Assembly: GCA_900541335.1 (NCBI GenBank)
Contig: UQJC01000001.1
Span: 235,965-299,964, forward strand
Source of the DNA: an uncultured Prevotella sp.
GTDB lineage: Bacteria; Bacteroidota; Bacteroidia; Bacteroidales; Bacteroidaceae
Direction: 5' to 3'
Length of the DNA stretch: 64,000 nt
Positions 34,868 through 43,223 of the stretch are shown one piece after another; within the stretch, counting starts at the first letter, position 1, and each line of letters opens with the position of its first letter. Below the pieces are notes generated by a model that searched no databases, was not told the origin of the DNA, and saw only the letters and a list, made by a program, of their open reading frames with translations. Both the position numbers and the translations under genes were made by a program.

Positions 34868-37105
34868 ATGAAAAAGATTCTTCTTCTCGTCGCCGGTCTC
34901 TTTGCCGGTGTAGCTGGTTTTACCGGGCTGTCTGTCGCGCAAGCGGAAGTACAGGCTCAGGAAAAGCTGACGCTGGAAGACATTGCTGGCGGTAAGTATT
35001 TCCCGAACTATGTCTATGGTGTCAACCCGATGAACGATGGCGAAAGCTACACGCAGCTCTCTAATGACGGCAAACGCATCATTCGTCGTTCGTTTAAGAA
35101 TGGTAAGGAGCTGGGCGTCATCTTTGATGTCGACGCAGCTCGCGGTAATCAAAAGTTGCAGGGCATTGACGGTTATATCATGTCGCCCGACGAACGCCGC
35201 ATTCTGCTCCGTACGCAGACACGCATGATTTACCGCCGCTCATATACGGCGGTCTACTACATTTATGATGTAGCTAACAAAACGTACGAACCGCTTTCTG
35301 ATGGCGGACCGCAGCAAATGCCGATTTTCTCGCCCGATGGCAATGTGATTGCCTTTGCTCGCGACAACAACCTCTTCCTGGTCAAGTTGCTTTACGGCAA
35401 TGCAGAAACCCAAGTAACCAAGGACGGTAAGTTCAACGAGGTGCTCAACGGTGTACCCGACTGGGTAAACGAAGAAGAATTCTCTACAGCCCGTTCGTTT
35501 GACTTCTCAGCAGACAGCAAGATGCTGGCTTGGGTGCGCTACGACGAGTCGAAGGTGCCTGTCTATGCAATCCAGGAGTTTAAGGGAGCTTATCCCACAC
35601 GCATGGAGTACGATGAGTATCCCGGTGAATACCGTTACAAATACCCCGTAGCTGGTGCAAAGAACAGCGACGTGAGTGTCATGACCTTCGACATCAAGAA
35701 CCGCGTGACCCGCACCATGAAGTTGCCGCTCGATGCCGACGGCTACGTACCCCGCATTCACTTTACTTCTGACCCCGAGAAGTTGGCAGTCGTGACACTC
35801 AACCGTCACCAAAACCGCATGGACATCTACATGGCCAATCCACGTTCCACGGAATGCAAACTGGCCGTACGTGAGGAAAATCCGAAGTATGTGACCGACG
35901 CTGCCTATGGTAGCCTGCAATTCTACAACAACCACTTTGCCTACATCTCCGACCGCGACGGTTACCGCCACATTTATTGGTACAACCTCAACGGCCAACT
36001 CGAACGCCAAGTGACCAAGGGTAACTATGACGTCAGTGCATTCTATGGTTACGATGAGGCATCGGGTCGTTTCTATTACGCTTCTCACGAAGAAAGCCCC
36101 ATGCGTACAGCGGTCTACTCGATCGACAAGAATGGCAAAAAGAAGAAGCTGTCTCAACACGTCGGTACGAACAATGCTACCTTCAGCAAGTCCATGAAGT
36201 ACTTCCTCAACGTATATTCTTCGGCTCAGCAACCGCCCGTGACCACGCTCTGCCAGGCTTCAGACGGTAAGGTCCTTTCGACCATGGTCGACAATGCGGA
36301 ATTGAAGGCTAAAATTACTCCTCTGCTTGGTCAGAAGGAATTCTTCTCCTTCAAGACTTCTGAAGGCGTAGAACTCAACGGTTGGATGGTTAAGCCCCGC
36401 GACTTTGACGCGTCCAAGAAGTATCCCGTCATCATGTACCAGTACAGCGGTCCCGCTTCTCAGGAGGTAAAGGACGACTGGAACATGGGCTTCTATCCCG
36501 GTGCCATGTTCGAAAGCTACATGGCCGACCAGGGCTTTGTCTTTGTCTGCGTTGACGGTCGAGGCACGGGAGCCCGTGGTGCAGACTTCGAAAAGTGCAC
36601 CTATCTCCGTTTGGGTGACCTCGAATCAAAGGACCAAGTTGAGGCCGCTATCTACCTCGGCTCACTTCCCTATGTAGACAAGAATCGCATTGCCATCTGG
36701 GGCTGGAGCTTCGGCGGTTTCAACACATTGATGTCTATGAGCGAAGGTCGTAATGTATTCTGTGCCGGTGTGGCTGTAGCCGCTCCGACCAATTGGAAGT
36801 ATTACGACACGGTCTATACGGAACGCTACATGCGCACTCCGAAGGAGAATGCAGCCGGTTACGCAACAAATCCCATCCAGCGTGCCAATGCCCTCCACGG
36901 TGATTTGCTGCTCATTCATGGTACGGCCGACGACAATGTACATTTCCGCAACTTTACTGAAGTCAGTGAAGCCTATGTACAAGCGGGTAAGATGTTCCAC
37001 CAACAGGTCTACACCAACCGCAATCACTTTATCCAGGGCGGTAACACCCGTCTCCACCTCTTCCGCACGATTAGTGACTTCTTTATTGAAAAGATGAAGA
37101 AGTAA
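34868..37105 (+). CDS. Dipeptidyl peptidase IV-like S9 family peptidase
   Basis: The 745-residue protein has a signal peptide (MKKILLLVAGLFAGVAGF...AQA), an N-terminal beta-propeller (about 40-490) with the substrate-binding DWVNEEEF near residue 200 (the Glu pair anchors the peptide amino terminus), and a C-terminal alpha/beta hydrolase domain. The catalytic triad can be placed: Ser614 in GWSFGG, Asp688 or Asp689 in GTADDNVHF, and His720 in NRNHFIQGG. DPP IV removes X-Pro or X-Ala dipeptides from peptide N-termini, in the periplasm here, and serves peptide feeding in oral and gut Bacteroidales. A strong terminator follows. Confidence 0.93.
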   Translation: MKKILLLVAGLFAGVAGFTGLSVAQAEVQAQEKLTLEDIAGGKYFPNYVYGVNPMNDGESYTQLSNDGKRIIRRSFKNGKELGVIFDVDAARGNQKLQGIDGYIMSPDERRILLRTQTRMIYRRSYTAVYYIYDVANKTYEPLSDGGPQQMPIFSPDGNVIAFARDNNLFLVKLLYGNAETQVTKDGKFNEVLNGVPDWVNEEEFSTARSFDFSADSKMLAWVRYDESKVPVYAIQEFKGAYPTRMEYDEYPGEYRYKYPVAGAKNSDVSVMTFDIKNRVTRTMKLPLDADGYVPRIHFTSDPEKLAVVTLNRHQNRMDIYMANPRSTECKLAVREENPKYVTDAAYGSLQFYNNHFAYISDRDGYRHIYWYNLNGQLERQVTKGNYDVSAFYGYDEASGRFYYASHEESPMRTAVYSIDKNGKKKKLSQHVGTNNATFSKSMKYFLNVYSSAQQPPVTTLCQASDGKVLSTMVDNAELKAKITPLLGQKEFFSFKTSEGVELNGWMVKPRDFDASKKYPVIMYQYSGPASQEVKDDWNMGFYPGAMFESYMADQGFVFVCVDGRGTGARGADFEKCTYLRLGDLESKDQVEAAIYLGSLPYVDKNRIAIWGWSFGGFNTLMSMSEGRNVFCAGVAVAAPTNWKYYDTVYTERYMRTPKENAAGYATNPIQRANALHGDLLLIHGTADDNVHFRNFTEVSEAYVQAGKMFHQQVYTNRNHFIQGGNTRLHLFRTISDFFIEKMKK

Positions 37106-37129
37106 AGACGTTACTTACAACTTGAAACA

Positions 37130-37169
37130 AAAGACGCGCCATAGGTTTAAAAGCCTACGGCGCGTCTTT
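37130..37169 (+). terminator. Terminator of the dipeptidyl peptidase gene
   Basis: AAAGACGCGCC (37130-37140) pairs with GGCGCGTCTTT (37159-37169); inner TAGG/CCTA extends it. Confidence 0.88.
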
Positions 37170-37193
37170 GTATATCGTCACCCCGATAAAGTA

Positions 37194-37217
37194 GGTGAAC
37201 CCTGTCCAGGGCTCACC
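37194..37217. repeat. Short inverted repeat
   Basis: GGTGAACCCTG and CAGGGCTCACC pair around two bases with one A/C mismatch. It has no T-run and lies between the terminator and the tandem array. Confidence 0.5.
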
Positions 37218-37412
37218 CGATCTATCAGCATAGACTAGATTGATACAGTCATCAGAACACTTTCGTATATTGAGATACTACATATAGCAGAGGAATCCTG
37301 TCTTCATGCTGTATGTGCATCGTCTAACAGAGAAACAATGCTTATCCCTGGCATTATTGAAAAGGGTGCAACGTGTAAACCTCTGACCAAATGGCTTTAT
37401 AAGAAGCTCAAC

Positions 37413-37850
37413 GTATGCGGAACCCTTATCGAGCATCTTTTTTAGGACTCCGCACTGTGCGGAACCCTTATCGAGCATCTTTTTTAGGACTCCGCACTGT
37501 ATGAACCCCTTGTCGAGCGTCTTGTTTAGGACTCCGCACTGTATGAACCCCTTGTCGAGCGTCTTTTTTAGGACTCCGCACTGTATGAACCCCTTGTCGA
37601 GCGTCTTGTTTAGGGCTCCGCACTGTGCGGAACCCTTGTCGAGCGTCTTTTTTAGGGCTCCGCACTGTGCGAAACCCTTGTCAAGCGTCTTGTTTAGGGC
37701 TCCGCACTGTATGAACCCTTTATCAAGAGTCTTTTTTAGGGCTCCGCACTGTATGAACCCCTTGTCAAGTGTCTTGTTTAGGGCTCCGCACTGTATGAAC
37801 CCCTTGTCGAGCATCTTGTTTAGGACTCCGCACAGTACGAAGCCTTGAGA
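37413..37850. repeat. 42-bp tandem repeat array, about ten copies
   Basis: From 37413 to about 37850 a 42-bp unit recurs without spacers: nine full copies plus partial ends. Units differ at a few places: CTTTTTTAGG alternates with CTTGTTTAGG through most of the array, so an 84-bp higher order is visible; GTGCGGAACC swaps with GTATGAACCC; AGGACTCC on both flanks gives way to AGGGCTCC in the middle. Because 42 is divisible by three, long frames stay open on both strands (14-residue repeats such as LDKGFIQCGALKKT on minus, 37278-37814). Most differences between units change the residue in every frame, so no frame looks selected. CCGCACTGTGCGG is palindromic in some units. Confidence 0.85.
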
Positions 37851-37863
37851 AAGGATTATCTGG

Positions 37864-38017
37864 CTTAGTCGGAAAACTAAAATCCCCGGGGCATGGTAGC
37901 ACGCTTGTCCCTGGGATATACAAATTACTTGTTAGAAGCCGTTTTCCTTCACCTGGGATTTTGCTTCGTTACCCGCAGACTAAGACGCGTTTCCCCATTG
38001 AGGCTTTAATGGCCTCA
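37864..38017. other. Gene-free segment with long-range inverted repeats
   Basis: CTTAGTC (37864-37870) matches GACTAAG (37978-37984), AAAATCCC (37879-37886) matches GGGATTTT (37955-37962), and TGAGGC/GCCTCA form a further hairpin (37999-38004, 38012-38017). Together these could give a branched RNA of about 150 nt. No coding frame or known RNA family was recognised. Confidence 0.4.
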
Positions 38018-38078
38018 CCCCGACTTTAGGGAATGAGTTTTAGAGAGGCGGACTTTTCATCCCTATGCTATAGAAAGC

Positions 38079-38123
38079 AAGAAGACATTTCCTGTCCGTT
38101 TACGAACTTGGAAATGTCTTCTT
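38079..38123 (-). terminator. Terminator of the PepSY-like lipoprotein gene
   Basis: AAGAAGACATTTCC (38079-38092) pairs with GGAAATGTCTTCTT (38110-38123), 14 bp, 22 bp past the stop codon. Confidence 0.85.
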
Positions 38124-38145
38124 TCATTATACTGATTAGGAATGC

Positions 38146-38970
38146 CTAACCTCTGCTTTCCCATTCTACGCCATCAGCAGTGAGACAGAGCTTTAATTCC
38201 TTCTCACCAAGCTCTATTTCGATTTTGAAATAATCACCAGCTGATGTTTGTACATACTTGATATCATCTACTCTAAAGGTGGGATAATTAGAGGCAAGGT
38301 AACTCTTAATTGCAACGGGAAGCGAACCTTCGTAGTCATATTCAGTACCAGCCCAAACACCTTCGGCAGTAAAGTAAGCTTCGGCCTCAACACGTTTCAG
38401 GGTTACAAACTCGGCCTTATAGTAACCATGTTCGACCTCCCACTTCATGACCTTTACACTGGGATAACGGGTGGCAAAAGCTGCAATCACGGCATCGGGC
38501 ACACGATTCTGATCGACAGTGCCTCCTCCCATCTCTTCGACTGGAGTACCGTCGGCATAAACATTGATTTCAACTTCCCGATCGCCTCTACCTTCGAGTT
38601 CGAGATGGTAGTATGAGGTCTGCGGCATTTCGATATAGTCGGCATCCTCTATGTAATAGTCAACAAACCGAAGGGCTACATAGTCCTTAACGGGCTGAGG
38701 TAAAGCGGCAGGACGGATTTCGGTTTCTGAACGTAACCAAGTACCATCGGGACGGAACCAAGTATCGACTTCCATACCTTCTGGGTTACGAAATTCTCCC
38801 TTATAGGCTCCATTTTCTACTTCCCAACGAGAAGTGTGCTGTCCCGGATACTTCTGACTGAAGGCCTGTTCAACCGGAGCAGGGAGATGCTTTACATAAT
38901 TATCGTCGTCGTCACAAGCTACCAGCAAGGAAGCGATAGCTAATACGGAGAGGAAAAAAAACTTTTTCAT
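38146..38970 (-). CDS. PepSY-like (DUF2874-type) lipoprotein
   Basis: The 274-residue product begins MKKFFFLSVLAIASLLVAC with DDDDN after the Cys, an acidic export signal for surface lipoproteins. Three or four PepSY-like repeats follow, each with the pattern of a helix, KYP.../RYPS.../NYPT and then WEVENGAYKGEF, WEVEHGYYKAEF, with AYFTAEGVWAGTEY or WFRPDGTWLRSETE after it. Such BLIP/PepSY-like proteins are common next to two-component systems in Bacteroidetes and may act as inhibitors or sensors; no function is proven. It lies with another PepSY-like gene and a kinase/regulator pair on the minus strand. Confidence 0.85.
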   Translation of the reverse strand: MKKFFFLSVLAIASLLVACDDDDNYVKHLPAPVEQAFSQKYPGQHTSRWEVENGAYKGEFRNPEGMEVDTWFRPDGTWLRSETEIRPAALPQPVKDYVALRFVDYYIEDADYIEMPQTSYYHLELEGRGDREVEINVYADGTPVEEMGGGTVDQNRVPDAVIAAFATRYPSVKVMKWEVEHGYYKAEFVTLKRVEAEAYFTAEGVWAGTEYDYEGSLPVAIKSYLASNYPTFRVDDIKYVQTSAGDYFKIEIELGEKELKLCLTADGVEWESRG

Positions 38971-39094
38971 GTGCGCTGTTTCTTTGAAGTTACTGATAGG
39001 TTGCCTGTTCCTGTTTCTTACGATGAAGGACTGCAACGAAGTTGGTAAGATATTTACTAAATAGAATAAGCTGAAATATCTTGCATACAACAGG

Positions 39095-39553
39095 TTATCG
39101 TTTGTGATCTAATTCCACCAACTTGCCCTTGCTGTTCAATTCGAGTTCGTAGCCGTTAGAGAGTTTTACTTCATATCCCTTGCGGTCATTTCGCTCCAAT
39201 TCCAAGATGCGTGTATTCGGATAATGGGCTTTCACATAGGTCGCAACCAGGGAAGGAACCAAGGCTTGAGGTACCGTCTTCGTTTGGCATTTGAGGTCTG
39301 TCCATTCACCACGTTGATTGAATTCTACCTTGTCGCCGTTGGTAAAGATTACCTCATAACTTTGCCCGAAGAGGTCTTTTTCCTTTTTAGCAAGTGCAAT
39401 CTGTATGCCCTTAAAATGTTGATGGATGATTTGTTGTGCCTTGGCGGGCAATTGTTTTACTTCGATGGGTTGATCTTTATCAGCTGCTACGGGAAGTGAA
39501 ACGGCGAATGCCAATACGAGCAGCGCCAACAGGTTTCTCATAAACTTTTTCAT
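39095..39553 (-). CDS. PepSY-like (DUF2874-type) periplasmic protein
   Basis: The 152-residue protein has a signal peptide (MKKFMRNLLALLVLAFAVSLPVAADKDQ) and two PepSY-like repeats: IHQHFKGIQIALAKKEKD with YEVIFTNGDKVEFNQRGEWTDL, and VKAHYPNTRILELERND with YEVKLSNGYELELNSKGKLVEL. It lies upstream of the related lipoprotein gene. A CAAAAGTA box at 39602-39609 (TACTTTTG in reverse) is a probable -7 element. The start at 39604 in the long frame would add a non-signal stretch. Confidence 0.85.
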   Translation of the reverse strand: MKKFMRNLLALLVLAFAVSLPVAADKDQPIEVKQLPAKAQQIIHQHFKGIQIALAKKEKDLFGQSYEVIFTNGDKVEFNQRGEWTDLKCQTKTVPQALVPSLVATYVKAHYPNTRILELERNDRKGYEVKLSNGYELELNSKGKLVELDHKR

Positions 39554-39601
39554 TGTCGTATACTTTCTTAGATGAATGACTTTTGTATCTTGTTTCTGAT
39601 G

Positions 39602-39609
39602 CAAAAGTA
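39602..39609 (-). promoter_or_regulatory. Probable -7 element of the PepSY-like genes
   Basis: TACTTTTG on the minus strand, about 50 bp before the ATG at 39553. Beyond it, up to the kinase stop at 39916, about 300 bp show no gene. Confidence 0.45.
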
Positions 39610-39915
39610 GGGGGCAATTCTGAAAGCATTCTGAAATCAGTGCTTAGGAAGCATTTTTTTCGTACTTCAAGCGATTTCCCGTTCTTTCCTTCCGTACAAC
39701 GCCTGTCTACCCTATCGTAACGAGCCTCCTAAGTTGGGGAAAGATATGATAAGCCCCCCTACGAGTTTCCACTCAAAATAAGAGGACATCCCCAACCTGT
39801 CAACCAACCTTCGCGAACGGTTGAAGGTACTTACTGAAGTCAAGACATCAGAGAAGAAGACTGCTGAAGGTTTGACGGATTGAACAAACCACGTCCTTCC
39901 ATACGACGCACTCCG

Positions 39916-41193
39916 TTAGTTTTCCTTTTCCAATCGGAAACGATGCAAACCGTTCACAAAGCTATAAGTCAGACGAAGGGCATGCCGCTTGCTGACCGCT
40001 TCGACCAGTGGAAGTCCTAAACCCGAAGAAGTACGACTGGTTGAAGTGTGATAGAAGCGTTTAAAGATATGTGCTACTTCCAACGCATGGTCTACTCCCG
40101 TATTCTCGATGGTCAATCCCGAAGCGTCACTTGCTACCCGTACCAATCCCTCGGGGCGATTGTGTACGTAGGCATTCTTCAATAAATTCGAAAGCAATAC
40201 GCTGACCAGGGTTTCATCGATATTCATCTCAAAAGGATGGTTGAGTGCCACTTCGGTGCGAATGGAACGGGAGGCATAGACCATCTCGTAGTCTACAAGC
40301 AAGGTCTTCAACACTTCCGTCAAATCGGTCGGTACGTCATGCGTAAACTGTCCGTTCTCAATCTTACAAAGCAACAACAACGACTTGTTCAACCGTGAAA
40401 GCTGGCTCAACGTTTGGCGTACTTTAATCAGTTCTCCCATTTGTGCTTCATTCAGTCCCTCCTCGTCAAGGAGCATCTCAATGCGATTCTGACAAACCGC
40501 AATAGGCGTCTGCATTTCGTGAGAGGCATTACCAATGAATACTTTCTGTTGTTCGTAAAGTTCCTCACCGCGCTTCACACTACGCTCTACGGTTTCATTC
40601 AGTTTCTGAAATTCGCGGATACGTGTCGGATTCTGCAAGGGGGCATTCGATTGTCCCAGGCGGTATTGGTCAAGCCAGGAGAGCAAACGGCTCAACGGAC
40701 GCATGGTTCGGTGAATAGCCCAAAGATTGACCACCACGATGCTCAACATGAGGACAACATAGAGAAAGACAATCCAGTAGGCAATGGAAGCCTTGAGGTC
40801 GGACTTGTCTATATTAGGTGTGGCGACAGTTAGTTCCATGTAAGTACCATCCGCACGCATATAGATATAGGTAATGACACGGGCTGGTTCTACCTCATCT
40901 TTCGCATGCAAATAGATGTCGCGATCGGCATACTCCACGTGAGGCGTTGTGTCGGCATAAGCCACACTGACCTCCCGCTGGTAGTAATGATTGTTCGTCC
41001 CATTGGCACTTTGAGGCAAGGGTTCGCCACGCAAGGAACGGGTGATAATCATTTCCGCATAGTTTTCGAGTGAGTCGTCTACTTCGTCATTGATTTCTTC
41101 CATCATGGCAAAATAGAAAAACACGGCCCAAAACGTCAGCAACAGAGCGGCTAACAGGGATAATCGGAAGGTTACAACGTGGAGTAAACGCAT
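39916..41193 (-). CDS. Sensor histidine kinase
   Basis: The 425-residue protein starts MRLLHVVTFRLSLLAALLLTFWAVFFYFAM (TM1 about 10-30), then an extracytoplasmic domain of about 115 residues, TM2 (about 145-170, WIVFLYVVLMLSIVVVNLWAIH), a linker, the dimerisation/phosphoacceptor helix with FIGNASHEMQTPIAVCQNRIEML (H-box), and the ATPase region with VLLSNLLKNAYVHN (N-box), SGLTIENTG (G1) and TSRTSSGLGLPLVEAV (G2). Its partner regulator lies upstream on the same strand. Signal unknown; the nearby PepSY-like proteins are candidates for regulated or sensing partners. Confidence 0.93.
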   Translation of the reverse strand: MRLLHVVTFRLSLLAALLLTFWAVFFYFAMMEEINDEVDDSLENYAEMIITRSLRGEPLPQSANGTNNHYYQREVSVAYADTTPHVEYADRDIYLHAKDEVEPARVITYIYMRADGTYMELTVATPNIDKSDLKASIAYWIVFLYVVLMLSIVVVNLWAIHRTMRPLSRLLSWLDQYRLGQSNAPLQNPTRIREFQKLNETVERSVKRGEELYEQQKVFIGNASHEMQTPIAVCQNRIEMLLDEEGLNEAQMGELIKVRQTLSQLSRLNKSLLLLCKIENGQFTHDVPTDLTEVLKTLLVDYEMVYASRSIRTEVALNHPFEMNIDETLVSVLLSNLLKNAYVHNRPEGLVRVASDASGLTIENTGVDHALEVAHIFKRFYHTSTSRTSSGLGLPLVEAVSKRHALRLTYSFVNGLHRFRLEKEN

Positions 41194-41366
41194 GGGAGTG
41201 GAATTGAAGAAGGTGAAAGAAAAGAATCGCTTATCAAACGCGATCAGAAACGATTGATGAAAGAAGAAGGCACGAAACGAAAGAGGGAGAACCAACCTGT
41301 ATCGAGAGTAAGTGCCACTGCTGCCAAACGAGTCAAAGAAAGAAGGAGTGTAAATGTAACGAAAGA

Positions 41367-42050
41367 CTATGCTCCCTCTACCAGTTTATAACCAAAGCCA
41401 TAGACCGTTTTGATTTCCAATTGCGCTCCAGCCTCTTTAAGCTTCTTCCGCAGATTCTTTAATTGAGCATAGATAAAATCGAAGTTGTCGGCTTGGTCAA
41501 TGGAGTCTCCCCACACGGCCTCAGCCAAAGTCTGCTTCTCGACCAGTCGGTTCTGCCGGTTCATGAAATAGAAAAGAATGTCATACTCTTTACGACTAAG
41601 GTCAAGCGACACACCGTTTACCTCGACCTTGAAGCTGTCGGGATGAACCACCACATTGCTCACCTGTACGACATTGCCACCGTCACGCTGACGACGTCGC
41701 AGTACACTCTTCAGCCTGGCATGAAGCTCGGCCAAATGATAGGGTTTAGGCAAGTAGTCATCTGCCCCAAGGTCTAACCCTTCGACTTTATCCTCGATAG
41801 AGTCTCTGGCAGAGAGAATGATGACATTGGGCATCGGGCGGTCACTTTGCCGCAGATCGCGTAACAAGTCGAGTCCGTTCCCATCAGGTAACATAATGTC
41901 AAGCAATATGCAATCATACTCATAAACCAAGGCTTTCTGACGAGCCGCACGGTAAGTGGCGGCTGTTTCAACCACATAACGTTCCTTGAGCAAGGCACGC
42001 TCTGTCACCTCACGCAAATCGGCGTCATCCTCAACAAGCAATATTTTCAT
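41367..42050 (-). CDS. OmpR/PhoB-family response regulator
   Basis: The 227-residue protein has a receiver domain (1-115; MKILLVEDDADLREV acidic pair, DCILLDIMLPDG phosphoacceptor Asp near 52, LSARDS and LPKPYH with Lys) and a winged-helix DNA-binding domain (about 128-225; LSRKEYDILFYFMNRQNRLV and VKTVYGFGYKLV-like end). It is followed on the same strand by its kinase after 170 bp. Target genes cannot be read from the sequence. Confidence 0.95.
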   Translation of the reverse strand: MKILLVEDDADLREVTERALLKERYVVETAATYRAARQKALVYEYDCILLDIMLPDGNGLDLLRDLRQSDRPMPNVIILSARDSIEDKVEGLDLGADDYLPKPYHLAELHARLKSVLRRRQRDGGNVVQVSNVVVHPDSFKVEVNGVSLDLSRKEYDILFYFMNRQNRLVEKQTLAEAVWGDSIDQADNFDFIYAQLKNLRKKLKEAGAQLEIKTVYGFGYKLVEGA

Positions 42051-42364
42051 AACGATTTATTTATAGTTAGCCAGTTCCATTCTATTCCCATCAGCAGCCG
42101 TACCTCCCCCTAACGCTGAGGCCTTCGCCTTTCGCCAACGTATAGCCTCGGCAAACCTCAACACAAAAAGGTTGGAACGACTTGGAAACAGAATCGTCCT
42201 TCAAAAAAACACCTTACATTCAGAGAGTGCCGCCTCGACCATACGCCGACACTCGGCATCTCTCTTCCTGCGAAGAGTAGCAAATGTAGAGATTAAATCT
42301 GAAGCCGTTCTGAAGGATACAGACTTTTTCACAAGGTCGAGAAAAACAGGTGGGGCTTTTTTCC

Positions 42365-42372
42365 TACATTTG
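42365..42372 (+). promoter_or_regulatory. Probable -7 element of the queuosine cluster
   Basis: TACATTTG fits TAnnTTTG and would start a leader of about 90 nt that holds the preQ1 pseudoknot. No fitting -33 TTTG was found. The rest of 42051-42360 shows no gene. Confidence 0.4.
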
Positions 42373-42433
42373 CAACCCCTTTCAGTAAGTTCTTTACCGG
42401 GTCTTAGCACATCGTCTGCTGCCGGCAAAGGCT

Positions 42434-42466
42434 TCGAGTGCTTGACAAACCTCGTAAAAAACAAGA
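42434..42466 (+). ncRNA. preQ1-I type riboswitch at the start of the queuosine precursor transporter
   Basis: The segment shows the H-type pseudoknot order of preQ1-I aptamers: P1 CGAG (42435-42438), a short L1, P2 CTTG (42441-42444), L2 ACAAAC ending in a C (42450) where the preQ1-pairing C sits, P1' CTCG (42451-42454), an A-rich L3 TAAAAAA (42455-42461), and P2' CAAG (42462-42465). The start codon follows at 42467, so ligand-bound folding would cover the ribosome landing site and give translational control. The gene behind is a queuosine precursor transporter, a known target class. It was found by eye; P1 is only four pairs, so the call needs a covariance search. Confidence 0.65.
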
Positions 42467-43180
42467 ATGATACATTTTTCCACTGACTCACACCGTCGCC
42501 GTGCGATGGTGAGCATTCCTTTTATGTTGTTAGGAGTGCTTTTCTGCGTTTGCCTGATTGCGGCAAACCTTCTCGAAACGAAACAGGTCGCTCTCGGACC
42601 GCTCCACCTCACGGCGGGGCTCATCGTTTTTCCCGTTTCTTACATCATCAATGACTGCCTGGTCGAAGTTTGGGGCTATCGCCGCACCCGTCTGATTATT
42701 TGGTTGGGCTTTGCCATGAATTTCCTCTTTGTACTCTTCGGACTGGCTGCCGATGCGTTGCCCGGAGCCGACTATTGGACCGGCGAACAAGGATTTCACG
42801 AAATGTTTGGCTTAGCTCCACGCATTGCAGCTGCCTCCTTCCTGGCTTTTCTCGTGGGTTCTTTCCTCAATGCCTACGTCATGAGCCGAATGAAACTGAA
42901 CGCACGACAGGGAGAACACTTCTCGCTGCGTGCCATTGCCTCTACTGTAGTGGGCGAAACGGCAGACTCTCTCGTGTTCTTTCCCTTAGCACTGGGAGGA
43001 GTCGTACCTTGGACGGTCATGCCTTGGCTGATGCTCAACCAAGTGGTCTTGAAGACAGTATACGAAATCATTGCCCTGCCGCTGACCATCCGCGTTGTGA
43101 ACAGCCTCAAACGATGGGAAGGCGAAGATGCCCGCGATGAAGGTATCTCTTACAGTCCCTGGAAAATATTTGACCTCTAA
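42467..43180 (+). CDS. Queuosine precursor transporter (YhhQ/VUT family, DUF165)
   Basis: The 237-residue protein has six TM segments and the family pattern: CLIAANLLETKQVALGPLHLTAGLIVFPVSYIINDCLVEVWGY, a segment with the conserved Asp and Glu, followed by RLIIWLGFAMN and later VVGETADSLVFFPLALGG. Members import preQ0/preQ1 or queuine. The riboswitch before it and queC just after it agree. A second ATG lies at 42506 (MVSIPFMLLG), which would drop a 13-residue basic head; the riboswitch tail touching 42467 favours the first. Confidence 0.92.
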   Translation: MIHFSTDSHRRRAMVSIPFMLLGVLFCVCLIAANLLETKQVALGPLHLTAGLIVFPVSYIINDCLVEVWGYRRTRLIIWLGFAMNFLFVLFGLAADALPGADYWTGEQGFHEMFGLAPRIAAASFLAFLVGSFLNAYVMSRMKLNARQGEHFSLRAIASTVVGETADSLVFFPLALGGVVPWTVMPWLMLNQVVLKTVYEIIALPLTIRVVNSLKRWEGEDARDEGISYSPWKIFDL

Positions 43181-43223
43181 ACGGAAGATTACTCACTCAC
43201 TCGAAGAATTAAGACGTACACTC

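Noticed and set aside
35507..36232. 241-residue minus-strand frame inside the dipeptidyl peptidase gene
   Set aside because: Antisense shadow of a protein with a complete catalytic triad.
37278..37814. 178-residue minus-strand frame of 14-residue repeats (LDKGFIQCGALKKT type) as a protein gene
   Set aside because: The frame stays open only because the DNA unit is 42 bp; other frames are open too, and most differences between units change residues. No promoter or signal sequence was seen.
42172..42491. Frames of about 100 residues on both strands before the queuosine cluster
   Set aside because: They overlap each other, show no motif, and cover the probable promoter and riboswitch.
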